This document shows, piece after piece, positions 24,834 through 32,903 of a stretch of DNA of 64,000 nt. A model generated the notes under the pieces. The model did not search any database and was not told where the DNA came from. It saw nothing but the letters and a program-made list of their open reading frames with translations. Each line of letters begins with the position of its first letter. The first letter of the stretch is position 1. Location of the stretch: positions 124,001 to 188,000 of the forward strand of contig CAZWMT010000001.1 in NCBI GenBank assembly GCA_964635055.1, written 5' to 3'. Origin of the DNA: JAEUJM01 sp964635055 (GTDB lineage: Bacteria; Actinomycetota; Acidimicrobiia; Acidimicrobiales; DATDAH01). A program made the translations under genes and the position numbers.

Positions 24834-25694
24834 TCACACGGCCGACCACTTGGCGTCGAGGTCGTCGACGTCGTCACCGGCGACGTGGCCCTCGTCGGCC
24901 AGCTTCCGCAGGTGGGCGTGCACGGTGTGGCGGGCGATGGGGTGGCGCTCGACGTCCACGTCCACGTAGACGGTCTCGACGAGGCCGTCGACGTCGGTGG
25001 TGCCCGCGGCCTTCAGGGCGTCGAGGATCGCCGCCTCGCGCTCGGCACGGTGCGCCAGGTAGAAGTCGAGCACCTCGTACGGGTTCTCGATGAGGTGGCC
25101 GTGGCCCGGCAGGATCTTCTTCAGGCGCATGGCCCGCACCCGCTCGAGCGACGCCAGGTAGGTGGCCATGTCGCCGTCGGGCGGGCGAATCACCACGGTC
25201 GAACCCGACATCACGTGATCGCCCGTGAACAGCGCGTGCTCCTCCTCGAGCTTGTAGCACAGGTGATTGGACGAGTGGCCAGGTGTGTGGATGGCGGTGA
25301 GGCGGAACTCGGTGGCCTCGATCTGGAAGCCCTCGCCGATCACCGTGTCGACGGCGAGGCCGTCACGCTCCTCGAACGCCAGCACTTCCGCGCCGGTGCG
25401 CTCCTTGAGGCCGGCGGCGCCGGGCGAGTGGTCTTCGTGGGTGTGGGTGAGCAGGATCCAGCGGATGCGGTCGCCACCGCAGCCGGCGATGGCATCGAGG
25501 TGCTCGGCGTCGGCCGGTCCCGGGTCGATCACGGCGATCTCGTCGATGCCCACGAGGTAGGTGTTGGTCCCCGGCCCGGTCATGATCCCGGGGTTCGGGG
25601 CGAGGATGCGGCGCACCAGGGGGCTGAGGGCGCGGGCCACTCCCACGATCATCTCGGGCGGCGGCGGGGCCTCGGTCTCGTCGGTGAGGGTCAT
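24834..25694 (-). CDS. MBL-fold hydrolase (LACTB2-like)
   Basis: 286 residues. The metallo-beta-lactamase metal motif LLTHTHEDHSPG is intact, with further ligands in AIHTPGHSSNHL, LFTGDHVMSG and ILPGHGHLIENP. The C-terminal winged-helix-like extension (LAHRAEREAAILDALKAAG, TVHAHLRKLADEGHV) is typical of the LACTB2 group, some of whose members are endoribonucleases. Last gene of a three-gene operon; its ATG overlaps the NUDIX stop (ATGA). Confidence 0.9.
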   Translation of the reverse strand: MTLTDETEAPPPPEMIVGVARALSPLVRRILAPNPGIMTGPGTNTYLVGIDEIAVIDPGPADAEHLDAIAGCGGDRIRWILLTHTHEDHSPGAAGLKERTGAEVLAFEERDGLAVDTVIGEGFQIEATEFRLTAIHTPGHSSNHLCYKLEEEHALFTGDHVMSGSTVVIRPPDGDMATYLASLERVRAMRLKKILPGHGHLIENPYEVLDFYLAHRAEREAAILDALKAAGTTDVDGLVETVYVDVDVERHPIARHTVHAHLRKLADEGHVAGDDVDDLDAKWSAV

Positions 25695-26428
25695 GTGGTG
25701 GGCTCCAGTCCGAGCGGTGCGGCGGCTGCCGCCGTCAGCACTGCATCGGCATCGGGGTAGTCGGTGAGGGTCTCGAGGCTGTGCTCGGTGGGTCGGATCA
25801 GGTCGAAGTCGCCGGCCGCGAAGCGGTCGAGCGCGTCGGCCGGCCGCACCCACAGCGCGGCGATGGTCTCGCCGTCGTCGGGCGACAGCGCTTGGTCGTC
25901 GGGGGCCCGGGTGACGAAGAACCGGGTGTCGTACCGGCGGGGGGCCCGTTCGGGGGTGATCCAGCGCCCGAAGTAGTGGAGGTCGTCGACCGGCAGCTGC
26001 AGGTCCTCCTCCTGGCAGACGTCGAGCAGATCGGCGCGACCGGTGTCCACCGCCAGGCGATGCCGGTGGAAGCGGGCGGCCTCGCCCGGGTCGGCCAGGG
26101 TGAGCGGCCGGCCGCTCCCGTGGCGGGCGAGGAGCAGGCCCGACTCCTCGAAGCACTCCCGGATGGCCGCCACCCAGAAGGCCAGCCCGCCGGCCGGGAC
26201 GCCGAGCACGGTCGAGGCCCACGCATCGTCGCGCCCGGCGCAACGGGCGGACCAGCGGGCATCACGGTCGGCCTCGTCCAGGGCGCCACCGGGGAACACG
26301 TAGGCACCGGGCACGAAGCCCGACTCGAGGCGGCGTCGCAGCATGGCCACCTCCAGCCCCCGTCGGCCGTCCCGCACCATCATCACGGTGGCGGCGTCTC
26401 GTACCTCCACGGCCACCGGAGCGGTCAC
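25691..26428 (-). CDS. NUDIX hydrolase (NUDT19-like)
   Basis: 245 residues. The Nudix box is split by a ~30-residue insertion: GAYVFPGGALDEADRD, then AAIRECFEESGLLL, the REUXEEXGU half with the metal-binding Glu residues. Such an insertion is characteristic of the NUDT19 branch. A later YFGRWITPERAPRRYDTRFFV segment is also typical. Substrate (CoA esters or other nucleotide derivatives) uncertain. GTG 26428 overlaps the fxsA stop (GTGA) and its own stop overlaps the MBL start (ATGA). Confidence 0.9.
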   Translation of the reverse strand: MTAPVAVEVRDAATVMMVRDGRRGLEVAMLRRRLESGFVPGAYVFPGGALDEADRDARWSARCAGRDDAWASTVLGVPAGGLAFWVAAIRECFEESGLLLARHGSGRPLTLADPGEAARFHRHRLAVDTGRADLLDVCQEEDLQLPVDDLHYFGRWITPERAPRRYDTRFFVTRAPDDQALSPDDGETIAALWVRPADALDRFAAGDFDLIRPTEHSLETLTDYPDADAVLTAAAAAPLGLEPTT

Positions 26429-26931
26429 GGGCCGAGCTCGAAGAGCGGGTCCGGCGCGCTCGGGCGGGGCTGCTGGACGTACCCGTCGACATCGAGCACG
26501 TCGCCGCGACGGCCCTGGTACACGAAGAGGGTGTCGGTGACCCTGGCGCCGTCGTGCACCCCGTAGCGCTCGAGTCGGCCCTGGTAGCGCCGCAGCACCA
26601 GCCGTCGGGCGACCGACCGCGTGGGCGGGAACAGCAGGCCGAGGGCCATCACGTCGCTGACGAAGCCGGGGACGAGCAGCAGGGCGCCGGCCAGGAGCAC
26701 CAGGAACCCGTCGACCACCTCGCGGGTGGGGACCCCACCTCGGCGCACGGTCTTCTGCATCCGCATCAGCACACCCAGGCCGGCCCACTTGCACAGGTAG
26801 GCGCCGGCCACGCTGATCGCCACCAGCACCACCAGCGTCGGGGCGACGCCGAAGGTCTGCGCCGCAGCCACGATCACCCACAGCTCGACGATGGGGATCA
26901 CCAGGAACAAGACGGTGAGGAGCACGAACAT
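26425..26931 (-). CDS. fxsA: FxsA family membrane protein
   Basis: 168 residues. The N-terminal FVLLTVLFLVIPIVELWVIV and the central GGVPTREVVDGFLVLLAGALLLVPGFVSDVMALGLLFPPTR are diagnostic of FxsA, an inner-membrane protein named for relieving F-exclusion of phage T7 in E. coli. Three to four TM segments, then a basic cytoplasmic tail. First gene of the fxsA-NUDIX-MBL operon; GAAGGGG precedes ATG 26931. Confidence 0.93.
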   Translation of the reverse strand: MFVLLTVLFLVIPIVELWVIVAAAQTFGVAPTLVVLVAISVAGAYLCKWAGLGVLMRMQKTVRRGGVPTREVVDGFLVLLAGALLLVPGFVSDVMALGLLFPPTRSVARRLVLRRYQGRLERYGVHDGARVTDTLFVYQGRRGDVLDVDGYVQQPRPSAPDPLFELGP

Positions 26932-26999
26932 CGCCCCTTCAGGCTACCGGCGGGTCCTCCCGATCCAGCCGCCGACCCGCCCGCTCACGCTCCGGCTGC

Positions 27000-27938
27000 T
27001 CACACGCCGGTGGCCACCAACATGATGACGATCGACAGGCTCACCAGCAGACCGGCGATCAGCCACATCCAGCGCTGACCCTCGAGCGTCTCGGCCGGGT
27101 TCACCGTCTCCAGGGCCTCACGGGCCTCCTGCAGCTTGCGCCGCAGCTCGGCCGACTCGTCGGTGAGGCCGGCCAGCGCGGCGTCGGTGTCCTCGTCGGC
27201 GTGGGCCCGGGCATGGCCGGTGAGGGTGAGCGTGTCGTGGCCGTCGGCCTGCGCCGCGCCGAGCTCCTGCAACTGGCGCTGCAGGGTGACGTAGCGGCTG
27301 CGCAGGTCGGCCACCGCCGCGTACTGGGTCTGCAGCTCGGCCAGCTGGCGGGCCACCGCCCTCGTGCGGCCCGACGCCGACGCCGCCTCCTGCTTGGCCT
27401 CGTCGAGACGCTCCTGCAACTCGGCCCGCTCGGCCTGCAGCTCCGCCAACTGGGCGATGAGCGCGTCGGCCTCGCTGACGCCACGCTCGGCGGACGCGGC
27501 CCGCACCGACGACCACCGCAGCTCGTCGGTCAGCGCGCCGATGCGGTCGGCGCCCGGTGCGCCGACGCCGGCGAGCAGCTCCTCCACCAGCTGGTTCACC
27601 CGCAGGGCGTAGTCGAGGTCGATCGGGTGATCGTCGTCGATGTGGGCCCAGTGGTTCCGGGCCGTGCGCAACTCGGTGACCACGCTGCGCAAGCCGGGAT
27701 CCAGCTCGCCGGCGAACACCGGGCCCCAGAAGCGGTTGATCACGTCGAGCTGGAACTGCGGGTCGGACACCGCCACCAGGAAGTCCGCCCGCTTGCCGAG
27801 CTTGGACGCGGCCACGAGGATCCACTCGTCGTCGGGGATGTACGCGGCCATCCGACGATCGACGAAGGGCGCCAAGCCCTCGGCGAGCACCTCGAAGGCC
27901 TCACCCATCTGGGCCCGGAAGCTCGTTGTCGGACGCAC
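27000..27938 (-). CDS. Swt1-like HEPN domain, coiled-coil, C-terminal TM protein
   Basis: 312 residues. The N-terminal ~130 residues (FRAQMGEAFEVLAEGLAPFVDRRM, LVAVSDPQFQLDVINRFWGPVF, LRSVVTELRTARNHWAHI) fit the Swt1-type HEPN domain, with the RNase-type R-N-x3-H element in ARNHWAH. Then comes a long coiled coil (~160-285, heptad-rich AQLAELQAERAELQERLDEA) and one C-terminal TM helix (MWLIAGLLVSLSIVIMLVA). HEPN domains with this motif are often RNases in stress or defence; the tail would tether it to the inner membrane. Function not known. It lies alone between an fxsA operon and an alpha/beta hydrolase. Confidence 0.75.
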   Translation of the reverse strand: MRPTTSFRAQMGEAFEVLAEGLAPFVDRRMAAYIPDDEWILVAASKLGKRADFLVAVSDPQFQLDVINRFWGPVFAGELDPGLRSVVTELRTARNHWAHIDDDHPIDLDYALRVNQLVEELLAGVGAPGADRIGALTDELRWSSVRAASAERGVSEADALIAQLAELQAERAELQERLDEAKQEAASASGRTRAVARQLAELQTQYAAVADLRSRYVTLQRQLQELGAAQADGHDTLTLTGHARAHADEDTDAALAGLTDESAELRRKLQEAREALETVNPAETLEGQRWMWLIAGLLVSLSIVIMLVATGV

Positions 27939-27986
27939 GATCCCTCCATCGGCTCCGGAGCCCCACGGTGGAGTCCCGGGCCTGAT

Positions 27987-28976
27987 TTACGCGACCGAGG
28001 AAGGCTCCGGCATGCGGCGCCGGCGGCGTTCAGCCAGGCGGGCCCGGAGACGGCGCGTCCAGCCGCGCCGCCCCGGGGGCGCGGCCGCTTCGGCGGCGCG
28101 AGCCATCGCCGCCACCTGCACGGCGTTGGTCATCACCGCACCGAAGGCGTCGGGGTCGGCCAGCAGCCACGAGTGGCTGCCCTCGACGATCTCGCCGGTC
28201 GAGCCGATGGCCCGGCACAGGGCGTCGAACGAGGCCTTCGGGATCACCTCGTCGCGCGTGCCCCACAGGGCCACCACGGGCAGCCGGCGGTCCTTCAGGT
28301 CGGCCAACTCGGCGGTGAGGTCGGCGGTGCGGGCGAGATGGCCGGCCTTCCACAGCCAGTGAGGACTGCGCACCACGTTGCGCACCGCGTCCTCGAGCAC
28401 GGCCGGCAGCACCCGCCGGGCCAGGTGCAGGGGCAGGAGGTCGCGCGAGAAGTGGCGGCCCCAGTCCCACAGCGGCCGTTCGGCCATGGTGCGCACGGGC
28501 ACGAGCGCACCGTCGCCCGCCTCGGCCGCGTCCTGCCAGGTGGCGCCACCGATGGAGTTGACCAGCACCAGCGAGCGCACGCGGTCGGGGTGGCGGTGGG
28601 CGGTGGCGATGGCCACGCCACCGCCGAACGAGTGGCCGACGAGGAACACCGGCTCGTCCACCTGGACCGCGTCGAGGAACGCGGCGACCCAGTCGGCGTA
28701 GTCGGCGAGGGCGACGTCCTTGCCCGCCAAGGGGGCGCTGCCCCCGAAGCCGGGCAGCGACGGGGCCCACACCCGACAGCCCAGGTCGACCAGGCGGGCC
28801 AGCGAGTGCCGGTACGAGCGGTGCCCGAGGCCCCAGCCGTGCAGGAACACCACCGGAAGCCCCTCGCCGGCCACGTGGTAGCGGGCGGCGCGGCCCGACA
28901 CCTCGACGCTGCGCCAGCGGGGCGGCTCCTGCTCCACCTCCTGGTCCGTCTGCGGGCCCATGAGAGCGCTTGCCAT
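27987..28976 (-). CDS. Alpha/beta hydrolase
   Basis: 329 residues from ATG 28976 (ATG 28961 possible). Classic alpha/beta-hydrolase features: oxyanion motif VVFLHGWGLG, nucleophile elbow FLVGHSFGGG, acidic member in ALWGTRDEVIP and His in VEGSHSWLL. The triad is complete. A very basic Arg-rich C-terminus (RRLRARLAERRRRRMPE) is unusual and could bind nucleic acid or the membrane surface. Esterase, lactonase or haloperoxidase specificity cannot be told. Confidence 0.9.
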   Translation of the reverse strand: MASALMGPQTDQEVEQEPPRWRSVEVSGRAARYHVAGEGLPVVFLHGWGLGHRSYRHSLARLVDLGCRVWAPSLPGFGGSAPLAGKDVALADYADWVAAFLDAVQVDEPVFLVGHSFGGGVAIATAHRHPDRVRSLVLVNSIGGATWQDAAEAGDGALVPVRTMAERPLWDWGRHFSRDLLPLHLARRVLPAVLEDAVRNVVRSPHWLWKAGHLARTADLTAELADLKDRRLPVVALWGTRDEVIPKASFDALCRAIGSTGEIVEGSHSWLLADPDAFGAVMTNAVQVAAMARAAEAAAPPGRRGWTRRLRARLAERRRRRMPEPSSVA

Positions 28977-29027
28977 AGCAAGCAACAAGGCTACCAGCGT
29001 TAGCGGTCCCGGCTCACGCCGGCGCCA

Positions 29028-29288
29028 TCACCCCACCCGGACCAGGATCGACTTGCGCTCGTTCTCGTTGAGCCCGCCCCAGATCCCGTGCGGCTCACGG
29101 ATCGCCACCGCGTAGTCGAGGCACGGTTCCTTCACCGAACAGGTCTGGCAGATCTCCTTGGCCCGGGCCTCACGCTCGAGCTTCTCGTCCTTGCGTTCGA
29201 ACTGCGGCGGCGGGAAGAACACCGCGGCCTGCGGACCCCGGCACGCCGCCTTCACCTGCCAGGAATTGTCTGCTGCTTGTGCACTCAC
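29028..29288 (-). CDS. WhiB-family Fe-S transcription factor
   Basis: 86 residues. The four cluster Cys are present (AACRG; ICQTCSVKEPC), followed by the G[VI]WGG turn (HGIWGGLNENER) and a basic end. Wbl proteins bind a 4Fe-4S cluster sensitive to oxygen or NO and regulate with sigma factors. GTG 29288 has a strong GAAGGGGGG site. The ArsA-like pair 1.4 kb away recalls the whiB4 neighbourhood of Mycobacterium (whiB4 next to Rv3680/Rv3679), but an nfeD gene intervenes and the Wbl subclass is not certain. Confidence 0.95.
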   Translation of the reverse strand: MSAQAADNSWQVKAACRGPQAAVFFPPPQFERKDEKLEREARAKEICQTCSVKEPCLDYAVAIREPHGIWGGLNENERKSILVRVG

Positions 29289-29370
29289 AAAAGCCCCCCT
29301 TCAGGCGGAGGCGAACGTAGTTCGACCACAAGTTGTCCACAAGGGGCAACTTTGTCAAGCGGCTTGGGAG

Positions 29371-30615
29371 CTATCGCGAGCGGTCTCGGTAGTCGCGCGC
29401 CGCGCCCTCCGGCGGCTCGACCTCGAGGATCATCCCGGAGATGCCCACCACCCGAACCGGGTCGCCGGCCTCGATGGGGGTGGCCCGGTTCACCCGTGCC
29501 CGCCAGAGCGCGTCGCGTACCCGGACGGTGCCGTCGGGGTCGACGTCGGCCACCGCCTCGCCCTCCTCGCCGATCATCCACTCGCGCCCGATGGTGGGGG
29601 TGGCGAAGCGGGTGCGCACCATGGCCGGCATGCCGGCGATCATGGCCACCGCCATGCCGAAGAACGACACCCCCAACGTGATCCACGACAGCGACAGCCC
29701 GTCGTAGAGGGTGAGCGTGCCGACGACGTAGGCCACGCACCCCACACCGGTCCAGAAGCGGGGCACCCCGGTCTGGATGTCGACCCCGAAGGCCAGCATC
29801 GACAGCACCAGGAGACCGATGGCGAAGGGGTTGGTGGGCAGGACGGCCAGGCCATAGCAGCTGAGGATGAAGAAGACCGCGCCCACCACGCCGGCCACGC
29901 CCACGCCGGCGGTGAAGAACTCGAAGAGGATGAGGGCCATGCCGATGACGAACAGCAGGTAGGCCACCGCCGGGCTGGCCACGGTGTGCATGAGCTGCGC
30001 TCCCAGCGAGAGCTGCGAGAACACGGTGGTGGTGACCGGCTCGCGGGTGGGGCGGCCGTCGCTGCCCTCGACCACGTTCGAGTCGAACCCTTCGAGCTCG
30101 ACGTTGAACAGCCCGATCGTGGGGGCGGCCCGGTCGACCACGCCCTGGGCCACGGCCTCCTCGTCGTTCAGCGTGTCGCCGTCGGGGCCGGTGATGCGGG
30201 TGCCCGGCGCCATGCCCGAGTCGGAGGCGGCGGCCACCAGGTCGGCCGCCTCGTGCAGCGCCTTCGAGCCGCTCGGCCCCACCCACACCGCGACGGGCAC
30301 GTCGGCCTCCCGCATCTGGCGGACCAGCGCGTCGACCTCGGCGTCGGAGACGACCGCGCCCTCGCTGTTGAGCTGGAGGGTGAGCGCGACCACCCCCTGG
30401 TCCTCGGCGCGGACGATCGCGTTCGACACGAAGTCGACCAGCACCGGGTCGAGCAGCCCGCTCACCTTGATGACGTCGACCCGTCCCGGCGACACGCCGT
30501 CGGGGCCCTCCGCCCGGTGGGCAGCCGGCGCTCCCGATGCGGCCGGGGCCGCGACGAGTAGCAGGGCCACGCCCAGGAGGACGGCGCCGAGGGCACCGGT
30601 GGATAGTCTGCGCAC
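29371..30615 (-). CDS. NfeD1-type membrane protein with degenerate ClpP-like domain
   Basis: 414 residues from GTG 30615: a signal peptide; an S49/ClpP-like domain (~45-170); 5-6 TM helices (~210-330); and a C-terminal NfeD OB-fold (~340-400: REWMIGEEGEAVADVDPDGTVRVRDALWRARV, VRVVGISGMILEVEP). In active NfeD proteases the Ser lies in a GARAASAG-type turn; the aligned stretch here is GPSGSKALHEAADLV, so the serine motif is lost and the domain is probably non-catalytic. NfeD proteins associate with flotillin-like SPFH proteins in membrane microdomains. Divergent from the ArsA pair with only ~25 bp between starts. Confidence 0.87.
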   Translation of the reverse strand: MRRLSTGALGAVLLGVALLLVAAPAASGAPAAHRAEGPDGVSPGRVDVIKVSGLLDPVLVDFVSNAIVRAEDQGVVALTLQLNSEGAVVSDAEVDALVRQMREADVPVAVWVGPSGSKALHEAADLVAAASDSGMAPGTRITGPDGDTLNDEEAVAQGVVDRAAPTIGLFNVELEGFDSNVVEGSDGRPTREPVTTTVFSQLSLGAQLMHTVASPAVAYLLFVIGMALILFEFFTAGVGVAGVVGAVFFILSCYGLAVLPTNPFAIGLLVLSMLAFGVDIQTGVPRFWTGVGCVAYVVGTLTLYDGLSLSWITLGVSFFGMAVAMIAGMPAMVRTRFATPTIGREWMIGEEGEAVADVDPDGTVRVRDALWRARVNRATPIEAGDPVRVVGISGMILEVEPPEGAARDYRDRSR

Positions 30616-30640
30616 GAAGCGCCTCCGACGGAAGATTGCC

Positions 30641-31654
30641 TTGGATCCAGCGCAGTTCCTCACTGCATCACGCGTGGTCATCGTGGCCGGGAAGGGCGGC
30701 GTCGGCAAAACGACGGTCACTGCCGCCCTCGCCCGCGCCGCCGCGCTGGCCGGCCTGACGACCCTCGTCGTCGAGGTCGAGGGCAAGAGCGGGCTGGCCA
30801 CCCTGTACGGCCAGCCCCCCTTCGGCTACGACGAAGCGGTGCTCTCGGCGGGCGGCCCCGGTGGTGCCGCCGACGTGATCGCCCGCACGGTCACGCCCGA
30901 CGAGGCCCTGCTCGAGTACCTCGGCGACCACGGCCTGAACCGGATCTCGCGTCGTCTGGTCACCTCGGGCGCGCTCGACGTGGTGGCCACCGCCGTGCCC
31001 GGCATCCGCGACATCCTCGTGCTGGGCAAGGTGAAGAGCCTCAGCCGTGAGATGAGACTCGACCTGGTGGTGCTCGACGCCCCGGCGGCGGGCCACGCCA
31101 TCACCTTCCTGGGGTCGGCCCGCGGGCTGATGGATGCCGTCAAGGTGGGGCCCATCCACACCCAGGCCCGTGACGTGATGGACCTGCTCACCGACCCGGC
31201 GCTGTGCCGCGTGCTGCTGGTGACGCTGCCAGAGGAGACGCCGGTGAACGAGCTGGTCGAGACCGCCTACAACCTGGAGGACCAGGTGGGCGTGAGCCTC
31301 GGGCCGGTGATCGTGAACGGGATGTACCCGGAGGTGCCCGGCCTGGCCACCGATCCGGCCGAGGCGGCCCGAACGGCGGGTGCAGCCCTGCGCCCCGGCG
31401 AGGCCGCCCACCTGGCCGAGGCCGCCGCCTTCCGCCACGAGCGCACCGAACTGCAGTCCGACCAGGTGCGGCGGCTCGCCGAGCAACTGCCGTTGCCGCA
31501 GATCGCGCTGCCCTTCCTGTTCAGCGCCGACCTGGGGCCGCCCGACCTGGCGCTGCTGTCCGCGGCGATGACCGCCGGCATCGACGCGCTGCCCGTGCCG
31601 CAGGCGTCGACGAGCGCGTCGGCCGGCCCGTCCGGTGCCGGGAGCGGGTCGTGA
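30641..31654 (+). CDS. ArsA/GET3-like ATPase, first of pair
   Basis: 337 residues from TTG 30641 (LDPAQFLTASRVVIVAGKGG), with GGAAG 7 bp upstream. Deviant Walker A VAGKGGVGKTTVTAAL, switch region LVVLDAPAAGHAITFL. This matches the Rv3679 type of actinobacterial ArsA homologue. It lacks arsenite-binding Cys and no arsenic genes are near, so a Get3-like membrane-protein or stress role is more likely than arsenite export. Stop overlaps the next start as GTGA; the two products probably form a heterodimer. Confidence 0.9.
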   Translation: MDPAQFLTASRVVIVAGKGGVGKTTVTAALARAAALAGLTTLVVEVEGKSGLATLYGQPPFGYDEAVLSAGGPGGAADVIARTVTPDEALLEYLGDHGLNRISRRLVTSGALDVVATAVPGIRDILVLGKVKSLSREMRLDLVVLDAPAAGHAITFLGSARGLMDAVKVGPIHTQARDVMDLLTDPALCRVLLVTLPEETPVNELVETAYNLEDQVGVSLGPVIVNGMYPEVPGLATDPAEAARTAGAALRPGEAAHLAEAAAFRHERTELQSDQVRRLAEQLPLPQIALPFLFSADLGPPDLALLSAAMTAGIDALPVPQASTSASAGPSGAGSGS

Positions 31655-32733
31655 GCACGCACGAGGGCCTCCGCGAGATCATCGCCCGCTCCAGCATCGT
31701 GGTCTGCACGGGCTCGGGCGGTGTGGGCAAGACCACCACGGCGGCGGTGCTGGCCCTCGAGGGCGCTCGCCAGGGCCGCGACACGGTGGTGGTGACGATC
31801 GATCCCGCCAAGCGCCTGGCCGACGCACTGGGGCTGGAGGGACTGTCCGACACCCCCAGCGAGATCGCCGGCCCCTGGCCCGGGCGACTCTCGGCGCTGA
31901 TGCTCGACACCAAGAGCACCTTCGACGGCCTCATCGCCAAGCACGCCGGTAACCCCGAGCAGGCCGAGGCCATCCTGGCCAACCGCTTCTACCGCAACAT
32001 CTCCTCGGCCCTGTCGGGCACCCAGGAGTACATGGCGATGGAGAAGCTGTACGAGTTGCACGAAGAGCACGACTTCGACCTGGTGGTGGTCGACACGCCG
32101 CCCACCCGCAACGCCCTCGACTTCCTGGACGCGCCGCGCAACATCACCCGGCTGCTCGACCACCGCCTCTTCCGCCTGCTGATGGCCCCCACCCGGGGCA
32201 TCGTCAAGGCGGTGAACGTCGCCGCCCAGGCCTTCCTGCGCACGGTGTCGAAGGTGGTGGGGGGCGAGGCCATCGACGACGCCATGACGTTCTTCCACGC
32301 GTTCGAGGGCATGGAGCAGGGGTTCCGCGAACGGGCCGCCCGGGTGCTCGAGCTGTTGTCCCACGACGAGACGGCCTTCGTGCTGGTGGCATCGCCCCGC
32401 CGCGACACCGTCGAGGAGGCCGGCTTCTTCGCCGAGCGCCTGGGCGAGGCCGACATCGCCGTGCGGGCCCTGATCGTGAACCGGATGCACCCCCGGTTCG
32501 GCACCGAGACGCCCGAGGCCGCCCGAGAACGGGCCCGCACCCTCGCCGGAACCGACCTCGGCGGCCTCTACGCCAACCTGGCCGACTTCGCGCTGGTGGC
32601 GTCGCGCGAGGAGGAGCACCTGCGGGGCCTGGCCACGAAGGTGGCGCCGGCGCCGGTGATCCGGGTGCCCTTCCTGGCCTCCGACGTCCACGACCTCGAC
32701 GGCCTCGCCGACATCGGCTCCCACCTTTTCTGA
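31651..32733 (+). CDS. ArsA/GET3-like ATPase, second of pair
   Basis: 360 residues from GTG 31651. Walker A VCTGSGGVGKTTTAAVLALEGA, VTIDPAKRLADALGL, LMLDTKSTFDGLIAKHAG, and VVVDTPPTRNALDFLDAP for switch II. It matches the Rv3680 type. Translationally coupled to the preceding ATPase by a 4-bp overlap. In M. tuberculosis this pair adjoins whiB4; here a whiB gene lies 1.4 kb away, a conserved neighbourhood suggesting redox-linked control. Confidence 0.92.
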   Translation: MSTHEGLREIIARSSIVVCTGSGGVGKTTTAAVLALEGARQGRDTVVVTIDPAKRLADALGLEGLSDTPSEIAGPWPGRLSALMLDTKSTFDGLIAKHAGNPEQAEAILANRFYRNISSALSGTQEYMAMEKLYELHEEHDFDLVVVDTPPTRNALDFLDAPRNITRLLDHRLFRLLMAPTRGIVKAVNVAAQAFLRTVSKVVGGEAIDDAMTFFHAFEGMEQGFRERAARVLELLSHDETAFVLVASPRRDTVEEAGFFAERLGEADIAVRALIVNRMHPRFGTETPEAARERARTLAGTDLGGLYANLADFALVASREEEHLRGLATKVAPAPVIRVPFLASDVHDLDGLADIGSHLF

Positions 32734-32735
32734 CT

Positions 32736-32857
32736 GCTCTTCGGCTGACGCCTCATCGCATCGTCATGGCGCCCTCGTCCCTCGGGCGCCGCGCCCGTCA
32801 CCCGACCGCTCTTCGGCTGACGCCTCATCGCACCGTCATGGCGCCCTCGTCCCTCGG
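32736..32857 (+). repeat. Two 50-bp repeats, period 72
   Basis: Units 32736-32785 and 32808-32857 (GCTCTTCGGCTGACGCCTCA... CTCGTCCCTCGG) differ at one base. They fill the gap between the ArsA pair and the SLH metalloprotease. A diverged copy lies at 23648-23693 on the other strand. Confidence 0.85.
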
Positions 32858-32903
32858 CGGCGGTTCTGCTGGAAGCGGCGCCTCCTGAGCCGATGAGCAC
32901 GTT

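Noticed and set aside
30641..32733. Arsenite efflux operon
   Set aside because: ArsA-like ATPases only; no arsB, arsR or arsC nearby and the pair matches the Rv3679/Rv3680 type with no arsenic role implied.
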